Origin: Taenia hydatigena | Lineage: Eukaryota > Platyhelminthes > Cestoda > Cyclophyllidea > Taeniidae | NCBI GenBank assembly: GCA_036345935.2 | Contig: JADWOT020000003.1 | Location: forward strand, 20,478,509-20,542,508 | Direction of reading: 5' to 3' | DNA length: 64,000 nt | Part shown: positions 1 through 12,744 of the stretch, in pieces | Layout of the letters: each line of letters opens with the position of its first letter | How positions within the stretch are numbered: position 1 is the first letter of the stretch | Notes under the pieces: model-generated | What the model was told of the DNA's origin: nothing | Seen by the model: only the letters and a program-made list of their open reading frames with translations | Databases searched by the model: none | Position numbers and translations under genes: made by a program

Positions 1-3000
1 GACAAGTTAAAAAGTATGAGAAACGCACTGAAAAGTTGAAAATCATGGGAAAAGTTTTGAGGCACACGTGGATGAGGTTGAAAATTTATTTCCACCAACA
101 ATGATACATGATTCACTATGAGCTTGGTGGCTATCAAAAGAATTCCCCTTTTGTATTTGTTAACACTAAGGCAGGAATTTTGCAGAAGTCTGTTTCAAAG
201 TTGAGCAAAGGATTGGCAAAGTTCACCCTGCTCAAGTGAAACGTGAACTCCATTGCCATAAAACCCATCCAGATGTTTTAGTTTCACTAGTGATTGACTC
301 CTCACTTGACTCTGGCTAGCGAAAATTACTCTCCACTTTGAATAGACTGACTTTGATGCAGTCCACTGTTCATATACATTTCTTCATTAGCTGGAGGGAG
401 GGGATTGACTTCTTCAAAACGCCGATTGTGAATATGCATACAACTTGTTCTTTCCCTGAGTGAAAGATGGAGAGTGGGTCTACGCGGCCTGAGTAGGTGC
501 GAACGAGGACAGACCGCGTCTCCGATTAAGAATGACACTACGGAACATTTTCCTCTTCCTCCTCCTCCTTCGACTCTTACTGCATTTCTTTGGTGTCATC
601 AAGGACATCATCACCATCCACCAACACGGTGTGAAAGAGTATCGAGTTGGTGGCGCAACCCACACACGCACACCCACATGAAGAGAAGGCGAGTGGGCTG
701 GATGTAGGCATGTAGTTGGGCTTTTTTCCTACCCTGTCAGAAGGGTGAACGGGGCTGTAAAGTTTTGAGCAGTAGTTGTGTACAAGTGACACATTCATCA
801 CTAAGGTCAAGTGTAGGTCCGAGCCTTTTGTCACAAAGAGGTGACAGCTTATAATAACTAGTTACAGTAAATCATACCGTTTGTCAAGTCTAACACATTT
901 AAGTAGCTGTGAGATGTTTTTGGTCTAAGAACAACTACATTATTTTTTGAGTACATTTGCGGTTGATCAGTTCGGTTAAACAAACGATGATGACACATTT
1001 GAATGGCAAACCACTTAAAATCCTGATATCCACTTGTTGAGGATTGTCAAAAGTAGTTCTAAAATATTAAAGAAAATCAAGTCCTTTTCAGACGTTGTTA
1101 TTGCTTTTTATACTTTATAAATCCTTTGAAGGGAGTTGTGTGAGCGCCTATCAGGGCTCATGGCAATTCTTCGTCCAAACACGCGATCGAGAAGTCGTGG
1201 GGACTAACCTGTTCGGGGCCTATCCAACCACAAAGCAAAATTTAGGGATGCTCTAAAAGTTGCTCCCTGTTCCACTTTTTAAAAATGATCCATTTTGATC
1301 GGTATTGTCCTTCGCTCATCGGTTTTGAGACGCCATGAAACGTAGAGTCTCTTCTATGATTGAGATTTGCTTGTGGAAATGTGCTAGCAGTCGTTTTCGT
1401 GCAACGCTTTTACCGCTTAGGCATCATAAACTAGTGGGAATGAAGCTGCTGCCAATCAGTCAGAGTGCTGTCTACTGCATCACCTTGTGAACAAAAAACA
1501 GACCCCGTTTGTGACGCATTAGACTGTCTTAGCACCGACCTTCTTCACCCACCTGCACAAATATTTAACCTCCCAAAATTTACATTGAATTTCAAATTGT
1601 AGCTTTTTTTACGAAAGACAGAGTATTCTAAGAATCAGTAGTGGGTGATTACTTATTCCATGGTTCTTTCAGCACTCGCAATGAATCGGTGTCACGATTG
1701 ATTCCTCGGACCTGTAGACATGCGCTAGGAGAGGAAGGCGGCATTAAAATGTACATTTTGGGATAATCTATTTGCCTACTTTTAATATTCTTTACCATTT
1801 GATGCTGCCACTTATTTCCGAAAATCTGCCTTCGGAACGATTTCGTCGAAGAACCCCGCTAGCCAAAGTCAACATTTCTGATTGAATGGGACTCGAGAGA
1901 TGTTCTTGAGTGTGAATGTGAATTGACATTTCCAAAGTCGAAACGAAACTCTAGTTGATTTACAGTATGGTGCGAAGTCGACGTCTGGAATTATTTAGCT
2001 TTGTGATTGATTATCCTTCAAACGAAGAGGTAGCTTCTGTTACATCTAATCTGCTGTTTTTAGGTTTTGATAAAACACTTGAAGATTGGCCACTTTTACA
2101 TACAGTTAACTAACAGCCATGGCATAAAAGTGTGAGACAACATCGAAATAATTGAAGGTGCCGCACCAATGGTCAAAATCAAGGTGTCAACTCTCAAAAT
2201 AAGAGCTATCAACTTACTCCACCCATATAAGGCCCCCTGTGCTTAACCTTATCAGTGTCCTGGCAAATCCTCCTAAGTCCCTAGCTTGATCTCTTTCCTT
2301 TTGCCGCCGAATGGAAGTTATTTTCTATGAAAGAAACTTGCACTTAGTTGACCAACCAAAAAGGTGACCACCAACATGGGAATTGCTTCCACTCAGGACT
2401 GCCAAACACAAAAGTACTGTGGTAAGTTGAAGTGTAGTTTGTGGACTTGCGTGAGTAACGGTTTAGCAAAAACGAATGTTTTGACCCTCCACTGTATTGC
2501 CCGCCTTTTTGCCCCCAAACATGATTCATCACCATTAAATTTGGTTTGCCACCGCGACAACGAGCATCAATATTCTTCTCCTCGGTCCGTTTTTGATCGC
2601 GAGTACTGAGTCAGCGTCGGGGAATATTAACTCCAAAAGATGTGTCCAACAGACCCTTGAACAAGAGATATCGGAGCGACAAGATGAGAGGAGGACAAGT
2701 TTTCGAGGAGACCTTCACTAACTCCTTTTCCCTTAAAGAAAAGAAGAGCTGATTGCACCTTAAAGGAACTTTAAATTCGGTTTGACAGGCGGAGACTCCA
2801 GAAAGCTCCATGGAATACTTGCTACTGATTTAAGAAGTCCACTGTTGTTCAAATTCTTGTTCACGTTGCAGTAGCCCCTATTCAAAACTGTCTCAGCCTG
2901 AATTCGACTGAGTAGGTACTTTTGTCTCAAAAAGATCACCGAACCACTATTGAGGGATTGCGAGTTTTCAATCACACACCTTTCGCCGTTCCATCGAAAG

Positions 3001-6000
3001 TCAGTTCCCGTTTCTTCGGTGCTATCCCTCTTAGTATCTGCCAAAAAAAGCTCATTATTAGGAAAGTGGTCGCTCCAAACTCCTAATCACAACTAAGATG
3101 TAATTCCCACTTTATGGCATCATGAAGGCCATAAATCCTAACTACTGCCGTTCCTCTTTGGACTTCCATAGATCCGCCATCTGGTTGTGTTTTTTTCGCA
3201 GAACGCCACTCCTGCTCGGCAAGAAAGATCAAAGAATTGCTTCATCATGTCCTGTTGGGCTTTGCGACCTCGAATCTGACTATTCCGCATCTTGAAAAAG
3301 TATTTTCAAATTTGGCCACCTATAAATTCAAGGCAAGCTCACTTACTTCATCTTCCTGAAAACCTATCCGCTTTACATTCAATAAACTTCTTTACACCGA
3401 AGCATAAAAATCGCCTCAATTTAGCCTTCACTGGTATTGTTTTGCCAATTTTTAAGCTAAAACGTCTGCAATATGGGCTCGCTCCACTGTTTCAATTATT
3501 ATGACTGTCAGTAGCAGGCGATACAGCCTTAGATTCCGCTTTAAAAGTTGAAGCCGACTTTTAAGCAGTAATATTCCTTAGCTGATGACAAAAAGGCGTT
3601 GGAAAAATCCTGAAACATTTGAAGATGAACCTCACCATCCACCGGAAATTCAGAGAAGGGCTAATGGAGGTAAAAGTGGACGTTAACGGTAGCGCGTAAA
3701 TTCTAACAAACAACCATACACCATTTTGTCATTTTTACTGCTGTAAGCGCATCATAAATCACAGCAAAACCTACCCTTCATGAAGTTGATTTGGGTACCA
3801 TCACTTTGTGCGTTCAGTTTTTCCCTTTTTTCCACTATTTGTGGGTTGTTTGCCGTCGCGAGAGAACAGTCTCGACTCTAGGCGACTTGTCAAATTTCTC
3901 TCCTCCTTCGTCTGGTGTCTTTCAGCAACCCTGGAAACAGTGATGAAGGAGGGGCGATGACCACATTTGATCCCTGTTTTTCAATCAAGTTAGGTTGCGT
4001 TACTTGTTATAGCTGCACGGGTGATAGGATCCTTACAGGCCCCTAGGCGTGGAGATTGTTGCCTACGCTACTGCTCCCTCACTTCTTCAGTTTGTTGATA
4101 ACAAAGCAACAGCAGTCAGAACAGCCAAACCGCAATTCCCTCAGTGTCGCTACCGTAAATTTACCCCCATTTAATGCTTATTTTGTCTTCGATGCCAGTT
4201 AGAATGTAAGTAACTTTTAAGGGGAAGGTGATGCCAATAATTTACCTAAAATTTTAGTTTTTAGTGCTAAAATGGCCAGAACACTTGTTTCGACGCAGTT
4301 AAAGGAATATTTGTGCTTCCAGGGTAGTTTGATAATTTGTGTCTATTAACTTAACGCACTTCGGAATGAATCGCCTCACCATTTTAAATGTTTGCCTTTG
4401 TAACAGAACGATAGTCCCTTTAATTGTGCACTTAAATAACAGACTCCGCTGTTTCGGTTGTCTTTTTGGTGCCAAATCATCCTGTCCATGCTTATGGCAT
4501 CTCAGCTCCTCTATGCTTTGATAGTAAAACTTCTAGACGAAAATGTCGCATCATATTTTTGGTGTAAACTCAGGCACCACAACTTCATTTAGTATGTTAT
4601 TTTCGTAACGTTCCAATTTTATGAATCGCGATATAAATGCCGTCAATACTATGGAATGCTAATGTTTCTTTCAATAAAATCGGCCCATCATTCAGAGCTG
4701 GATAATTGGCGTCATAAAAGCTTCCAAACTACTAGCGATTCGTCTCACATTCTCGATGAGCCTGGCAAATAGATCTCCCAGGGCTCCAGATGGCGTTAAG
4801 CAACAGCATTCTTGTTGGTGATTTCTTTGACTAGTTTCAGGGTGGATTCTGCATTCCTTTTAATCAAACCTAATGCCAACTGGAAGTCTACAGCCCTCTT
4901 CACCAAACCCACTAGTATGACCGACCTTTAACCTCTACACGTCACCTGTACGCGAAGGAAACCCATCCTCCTGTGACAATGGTGACAACCTTGTACTCCC
5001 CGCGGACCATAGTTCACTGTAATGTCCGTTCAACATCTAAAAGTGCGGTTAGTTAGAGATAATAGCCAATTTGGTAGCCTACTACTTTCCCCGTTTTCGC
5101 TGGACCTTGAAACGTGCGGCAATCATTTGAACAACTTCTGCTAACGATTTCTCCAAGTGAACCTGACTTTAATGTTTCTTTTTTAATCATTAATCACTTT
5201 TACATCTGCAGAACTTTAGTTATTCGGCTACAGAGAATCAGCATCCTCGAGTAAACGGAGGTAGATTTTGCAGAACCAATGAGTCGCAAATAGTATTCGA
5301 AATAAAAGTTAAAAATCGAGGTCACAGAAACCAGAAACCATCTTGACTTCATAAGGCGAATAAAGAATCGATTGGACATTAGTCATTGACGTTCTATGAC
5401 CGTTTCTGAAGACTTTTCAATTCCCTTCCTAAAGAGTCAAATTCTTCTACTTTATGGAGGAGTACAAAGTGTGTTTACAGCATCATGGTGGATCGTTACC
5501 TCGGTTTTTTATCACCTATTCTGCCTTAACGTGACTCGCCTGCTAATGGCCAGCACAAAAGCTCCATCGCCCTCCCGTCCTCGTCTTTCACTCTTTCAAA
5601 TGGTTTTGTGCAGTATAGTCTGTCAAAAACCCGTCCGCTCTGTGCACCTCATCTGTCAAATTTTCTCTTTGTCATTGACAGATGCACAGACACCCTCATG
5701 CTTGGGTGCTAACACTTCTGCTTGCTCCCTCCTAGTAGTGCAACACCGAATCACTTGAATGCCACGAGGATGACCAGTTTCCTTGTCTCACCAACGGCTG
5801 GAATTGCATTTCTACTACCGAATTTTACGCCTCCCTTCATAGGAGAGAAGCATTCAGAACAAACAATTTCTGTATTCCGATCAAGTAATTGAGAAACATT
5901 TTTATCCCAGCTTTTGTTTTAGCCTTCAGTGTTAGACTTTAACGCCTCATAATAAATGTAACGAATAAATTGAAAATTTTTCAATAATTGCTTTAATGAT

Positions 6001-6850
6001 AGAAGATTAATAACATCGTCCCGGTCTAGCGCTACGAAAATCATAGATGTCATTAAATTTGCATTCATCAGTTTACCGCAAGCTTCTAAAATTAGGCGAA
6101 TTTGTATTTCCCTTTTTTCCCTCTTTGTGCTTTTTGACTAAAAAGCTCCAACGACATCGTTCTCATTCCCAACTTCTTTTTACGGACAAGCAGCACAAAG
6201 CGATGTCCACTTCGACAACACTTTTGCGTTCAAAAGTCCATTCAAAAAGTAATCCACCAGAACTCTTGACTTCTCCTTTAACACTTATGGAACCGCGTCA
6301 TTCATCGCTGCTACCTTACAGCTCTACAACTTCCGGGTAGTTTTCTACTGAATTAACCTGGTTTCTGTAGGCGGTAAGCTTAATTACAATCGCTTTGTAT
6401 GGATGAGAACATTAAGCACTAATGCAAATGTGCCAGCAGGATGGAGCCACGTGCATGCAACGCGTCGACTCTCAAAGCGGAGCACGGCGGCATAAAGGAA
6501 TGATGTGTTCTTCACCGCTTTATGATAATTGGTTGCGTCAAGTCTCGCAGCAACTAAAGTGGTCAAGGATTAAACAATAAAATGAGTAATAGCTGTGTCT
6601 AATCTGAGGCTAACTACATTTTATGGTTCTTAAGCAGCAGTTAAGTGGGCCAGGTTGACGATGCAAGTGTGCAGACCACAGTAGATTACTAAATCATCCA
6701 GACTGTGGCCGCCGATTTACCGCTGAGACTGGCAGCGAACGTGCTAACATGAGTCCACATCCAATCAGGGTGCATTTCGCAATGGACACAAATTAATAAT
6801 TAATCTCTCACGAGCATTCCGCAGTCGGAAACGATAAATTACCCCGTCTT
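1..6850. other. Gene-free stretch
   Basis: No gene is supported; open frames are short and resemble no known protein. It holds CCATAAATCC (3129-3138), TCATAAATCA (3752-3761), TGACAG cores at about 735, 842, 2784, 3507 and 5621, and the inverted TALE pair at 5650-5684. Confidence 0.6.
5650..5684. promoter_or_regulatory. Inverted pair of TGACAGATG sites
   Basis: CATCTGTCAA (5650-5659) and TTGACAGATG (5675-5684) are perfect 10-bp inverted arms separated by 15 bp. Each arm overlaps a TALE core (TGACAG) with an E-box (CATCTG). The arrangement could be a paired binding site or a small stem-loop. Confidence 0.3.
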
Positions 6851-6887
6851 GAGAGAGAGAGAAAGAGGCCTTCACACACACACACAC
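6851..6887. repeat. (GA)n and (CA)n compound tract
   Basis: A GA run (6851-6866) is followed after a short spacer by a CA run (6873-6887). Confidence 0.85.
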
Positions 6888-8281
6888 TGGCTTTGAATGG
6901 GTGCATGCCTGCTATTCATCACTTTTGACAAGGGGTGAGAGGGAGGAAATAAGACTGATGCAGAGATGGAGAAAGAGCTGCATGGATGGAAAGTGACTCC
7001 TGTAATCCTTAAAAGGTTTAAATTTGCTCGATGCATGCCGTAATTAACCTCGTGCCATAGGTTAGCTGTTGTCGACCCATTCAAAATCGTCTCCAGCACA
7101 TTAATGCGAAAGTTTTGACATCCGCCGTGCTCCAAGACTTATAAGATTCCTATAATGCTGTAGCAATTATTCGAACCAAATCCAATCGTGGAGCAACGAT
7201 TTTGATCTTGGAAATACAAGACTTAATGCAGCAGAATTTGCCAGATGTAGCATAGGATAGTGTCATTAAATGCGCCCCCTGCATTTCATCACCAAGCCCC
7301 TTAGAATTTTGGCAGAGAACAATTGAAAGGGTCTTTAGATTTTCATAGAATCAGCAAAGTCATATTTACGATAACTATTATCTCTAATACAGATTTTTCT
7401 TGTTTTAACGCCCTAAATGACACTCCTGTGGGTTCGAGTTGGAAGGGTCAGGGGTTTAAATTCTGCGAGCTTTTTAGCCAAACTCAAGTGAGAAGCATAG
7501 GCTGCATGGAGAGCAAATGCGTGCTTCTCAGAAGATTGGACTCCCAAGAAAATGATTATTTCCATTCAGGGCTTGAAGGTAGCTGAACTGCCAGATCGGT
7601 GTGACGCTTTTCGCAATAATCGTCAGCAAAAAAGCAGCACAAAAGGGATCAAAATTGATCGCGGAGAATGAAAAATTGGCACACCACATTACATGAAGTA
7701 CGTCTCACGAAAGTTCGGTTCGCACGCCCCAAGTGGTTCACTGAAGGCTATTTTTCTTCTACATATTTTAAAATTTTTCACAATAATTTCTCCTTAATGT
7801 ACTGGCATAGCAAATCATAACGGCAGTTGTAAGGCATTTTTTAATAGGTTTGAACCACCGCCTTTTCCTAAACTCGCTTGAATTAACATATAATCTCGCC
7901 ATTACACTGAACAAGTAAGGTTTTGCTTTTAGTGCGACCTCTAGTCTACTACAAGTTTATGTTTGCCTCTTGTCCACAATATGCGGTACGTTGAATCTAA
8001 AAATCCCAGCGCGGCCGTCTTCCAAACAGTTCTTTTGCACTTAAACCGTGGTTTCACAATATTTAATATCAATGGGGTAAGTGGCTTTGATAATGGTTAT
8101 TTCTGCTGTGTTAATTGCATATCTTCTCTGTCTGCGGTATCCTACCTACGCTTTCTTCTTCCTCTTCTACTTTATCAAACGTCAACAAAAGTCATTAATC
8201 TTTTTGGATCCACGATTGTCGCCTTGCATGCTAGCGGCCGTACTCCTAGTACCAATAGCACTGCTACCACCACCACATTTG

Positions 8282-8309
8282 TCATAAATCACGGTGCAGG
8301 CATAAATCA
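8282..8309 (-). promoter_or_regulatory. Tandem CATAAATCA sites, PBX-HOX-like
   Basis: TCATAAATCA at 8282-8291 and GCATAAATCA ending at 8309 are direct repeats 18 bp apart. The reverse complement TGATTTATG resembles the PBX with posterior-HOX composite site (TGATTTATGG/TGATTTACGA). The same core recurs at 3752, 52058 and 46685. Confidence 0.3.
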
Positions 8310-11300
8310 TGCGTCGGAATCACACCGTAAGATATGTATTTCAGAGAAGGAGGCGGATGGAGGTGCCCTCACATAGCACTGTGTGGAGTTTAATTTATGA
8401 TCATCCACTACCCACTAGCTATGAGCCACGCCGCTCTCTGCCATTATGTTGGTCACACAAACAAGAGGTGTGCCATTCACACACCCAGTCAGGCATACAC
8501 TTACTTCAATCTTTGCTGAATCACTTTTTACCATTTGACTGCACGAAACTTCCCAGACCTTCGCTACTTCATTGATAGGACGGGGCTCGGTTTAAGCAGC
8601 CCATGCCACTACCATTGCAGCCATTTTGCACATTGACAATAAAGCCGTTTTGTAGCTCCTATGTCCTATAAAGTGTGATCACGGATGGCTCAGGCGCAAC
8701 GCCAGTGGGAGTGCCATCAAACCCACTGCCTAGCTATACATCCGTGGGGACTCACAACAGAAGAGCCATCAAAACCACGTCGACCACCATAACGCGGAAT
8801 TTTACATCTGAGCATTGCAATATGTCAGAAACAAAAAATTCCACTGCTTAAATCAGAACAGTGTATTACTAAGACCATAAGAGAGCAGTCTGAAATGGTC
8901 TATAGTGGCGAGTAGGTGGCGGAAAGGGTTACAAATGCCAAACATAGCTCCGTGAAGCCCTCCATGCCACGAAGCTACTTTAATGGCTTTTTCTTTTGGG
9001 TAAGCGCTCCTACAAAGACCGACTAATATACGGACTACACTCGTCGTGATTACCGTCTGATCCTTGAAGCTACACTTTTTATCCATAAGTTTGGTATTCA
9101 CAAACGCCACTGAAGTTGGAAATCTTGCGGTGACAACAGAAACTCATTATATGATCTCCCATTTCTGCCCTGCAGGTGTCGTCGTGGAAGGAACTCATTT
9201 CATGAAGCAGGCGAAGTAGCACGATAAAATTCTTTTAGTTGTTTAGTCGATTGTGCTAGCCTACTCATCCTCTCGCGCTTTGGTTACCACGCTAAATGCA
9301 CAGAGCTATACCCTTGTGCTGATTTTAAGACTTATTCCAGGCTGGCTAGCCATCGTAATGTCTTCGAAGGCAACTCGAGCACTACATTATCATGCAAATC
9401 CTCCTCACCCGTACAAGAACAGGTTTCAAAACATTAATAGGATCTAAAAAAGTTCAATTTTCTCAGTAGGCACGAAGACAATAGGTAACGATCATCAAAA
9501 ACTCACATTCATATTGACATTCACAATCGGCACTGATTTCCGGTCGTGTGTATTTCTCGCACCTCCACTACAGTGGAATTGTTTTTCACCTCCACAGAGC
9601 GAGAGGGAGGAAGAAAAAGGAGGGGAGGCGATTTCTCACATTCAGCTTGTCACCTACGTGCGTGTGTTTGTGCCCGCTCAGCGCCCATCAACTTGACATC
9701 ACCGTTTGTGAGGGCCACAAAGTGTCCATGTGACGAGGGTCCTTCACCGCAGTTCACACGCGCCACCGAGTACTTAATGCCGCTCAGATCTTTATTTACT
9801 CATCCTTTTTCATGCAAAGTGATTCTTTTGCTCGCTAACGTTCCCATCACCTGGTGCCTAGCAGGTGACATTCGGTTCCGTTCAGAAAGTGGGGCTTGCA
9901 AGTGTAAGCGAAATAACCTTAAGGAGGAATGTGCTCAATGTCTACCACTGGCGTGATAGTCATAAATACTTTTTTTCCAGCTTACTTTCGACTAAACAAA
10001 AATGGTATTTCAACCACGTCGGCACACACTCTTTAGCGTCGATGCTAAATAGACATTTGACAGTTCAACTTGATTGTAATGCAACCAACTTGACGCGCAA
10101 AAAAACCGAAGTCTTGTTTATTCGTTGTCTCGATTTTTTCCTCTCGAGCGATTATTGGCATCAAATCATTGATAGAATATACGGTCAAGTTATTTTTCTC
10201 TTAAAAAATGGATGATGGTATTTATGAAAAAAATTCGTCAAATTGACATCGCACACGCCGTTTGCACTGGTAGTCGTCTGGAGCTTCTGCTACTTCGAAG
10301 TTCTTCTGTCTAGAGACCCTCATTCGATTTTCATGCCATCAAAGACCCTTGCAACACTCATTTAATTCAGCTTAGCCAGTCACTGATATATAGTTATTTC
10401 TGCTTTTAATTTGTGTCGTTCATGTGGCAGCAGCATGCTCAGTGATCACCGTCAAGAACCGTGTGAGTGAAATGGCTATAGTGAACCGGGGACTACCCAA
10501 AACACGCAAAGGCTGCTTTTCCTACTGTGAATATTTGTCGGAATTGTTCGTCAATTGCTGATCTATTTGGCTGAGCTATTCAAAGTACTTAATTTGACTT
10601 TGGGCCTCGATAGTTGGCAGGTTGAAGGTATGGCAGGCCGCTTTACCTCCCATGACAAGATTAAATAACGCATTTTAAACAGACGACATCTTTCGTCGTG
10701 CCTATCATGTGACTTGGTTCTGGCAATCAACAAATGCAGTTCACGTAGCGATTGCCATAAGTGGGACAAGCTGTACAGGCTGTAGGCACGATCACCAGCG
10801 GGACGTGACAAGCCTGACTAACACATTGAGGAGAAGGCATCGTGACATCTATATTATAGTGTAACTTATTAGTGCATTGAATAAGTCAATGGCAGTTGCT
10901 GAAACTGTCATTAGCTAACTTTGCCAGCCCTGGAGTGAAGTGAAGGGGATGGCAAAAATGCTGAAAGACTGGCATTTACGCCTCACGGAAGGAGAACTAT
11001 TGTCATTCTTTTGTGTTCTTGGAAGTTAAAAAAATGCCCACGAGGAAACGACGGTATTTCAAGTTGATTGCCCCCGTCATTCTTAACTGCCAGCAGAATG
11101 TTAACTAAAAAAACTCTTTCGGTTAATAGCGTGGATAGCCGAAAATATTACAAGAGCAGTATTATCACCGAACATATAGAAGGATTATGTTTCCATTTTG
11201 CATTAAAAGATCTCTATGGCGTTAGCGAACTGTAACAAGTGTCCTTCTACGACATAGACGCTATCAGTCTATGACTTGCTCGTGCTTTCAGTCATGGGTA

Positions 11301-11490
11301 TAGTCTCGAGCCCTCCTGAAACGCTCAGATAAACTTGGCCAAGGACACCCACGTCCTCGGAAGTGACTCTCGCCCTATCAGAAGCGAACGCGTGTGCATA
11401 AACAGACTGCCCCGATTAGCAGAAGTGTAGATGCCGAGTGCCCACGTCCACTTGTCTCCGTCTGGTCCGCGTAAGGCGATCGGAAATGGT

Positions 11491-11510
11491 GCATGTGTGT
11501 GTGGGTGTGT
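11491..11510. repeat. TG-rich tract
   Basis: An imperfect TG run ends 10 bp before the GTGATTAATCAC palindrome at 11521. Confidence 0.7.
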
Positions 11511-11520
11511 TTGGGCGCAT

Positions 11521-12692
11521 GTGATTAATCACTAGGCCATATAAATTACCCAGCGAGTGGTTTGTCTCTCTTTACCTCTCTCGGGGTCTCGCCTCACCAT
11601 TCATCACTCACATCTCTGCCCTACTACGCCCCACTCCGGGGATCAAAGGAAATCTGACACTTTGACAGACGCTTATTACCCCTCTCCCTCCCTCATTGGA
11701 ATGTCGGATGCTTTTGGGCAAGGCACGAGCTAGGTCCACAACCCAGTCGGTTAGGCATAATTTATTTTGAAAATGCATTTGAAAGGCCTTCTTGTTACAT
11801 GAATCCACTCAATGCCATTTAATTAAGTAAAATTACGTGAAAAGGACAGAACTGATATATGCGCAGATTGAGTTACATTTAAAATCACAAACATTCTATG
11901 GAAAAATTAATTTTATTAAGTTCTTGCACCAATCTCAGCAGCTTTCGGTGGTGAATCAAACTTTCTCTTTTTTTGCTAGGTTGGCTTTATGTGTGAACTG
12001 AGCCTTTTATGATGGCCGACGCAGAGGGAGAATCGCTGGCCGCACTAAGGACGATCCTCGAAATAGGATGAGAACTATGTTGGAGAATTGTACAACAAGG
12101 CTCTAGTCGTAGGACCTGAGCCATTAGTCTCTCAACTCTTCAGTACCCTTGCACTAAAGCTTCTTCTTCAAGACTAACTTTAGCGATACAATATGAAAAC
12201 GATCAGAAGGCGACATAAACCCATTTTTAGACTGTTCGTCAATTACATTAAAAATTTTTAGCTCTTATCGAACCTAGGACTGGGATGAAAATGCAATAGG
12301 ACATACTGGTGTTTTTAAAATTGTCAACTATTATTTGGCCTTATACTCAAAGAAGGTCCAAGAAGCTACGAGCATGGATGTGGGACCATAAAATTAAGAT
12401 GGCTGTCAAACCACAAAACCCAAATAATGTACAATTGAAGTAGAGCCTGTTTCACCACTATTTGATACCGCGATGAGGAAAATCTCGGAATACAATGTGC
12501 CCGATGAGCAGCGTAATATTTGATGGGCTTTAGCATTCACTGAGGACGCAAACTTTAAAGGCGAATGGGCTCACAGAAAGAACCAAACATCTAGCTAGCT
12601 CTTTAGGTGGCAATGTTAGTGATGGCCGTAATTATTTTCCCACGGTAACAGTCTAGAGAGCTTGTTAATCAACAGAAGGGGTGATTAATCAC
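11521..12692. promoter_or_regulatory. Two identical GTGATTAATCAC palindromes
   Basis: The 12-bp perfect palindrome GTGATTAATCAC occurs at 11521-11532 and 12681-12692, 1,160 bp apart. It contains a TTAAT/ATTAA homeodomain core on both strands, a typical form for paired-type homeodomain dimers. The DNA between the copies has no recognisable gene. Confidence 0.3.
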
Positions 12693-12725
12693 GTACTGGC
12701 AAAGTCTTGACAGCGAGTAATTGAT

Positions 12726-12744
12726 GGTAGTGGTGGTGGTGTTG
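12726..12744. repeat. (TGG)n tract
   Basis: Short TGG trinucleotide run, located 34 bp after the second GTGATTAATCAC palindrome. Confidence 0.7.

Noticed and set aside
7425..7450. GGGTTCGAGTTGG resembling a tRNA B box
   Set aside because: No matching A box, acceptor stem or anticodon arm at the proper distance.
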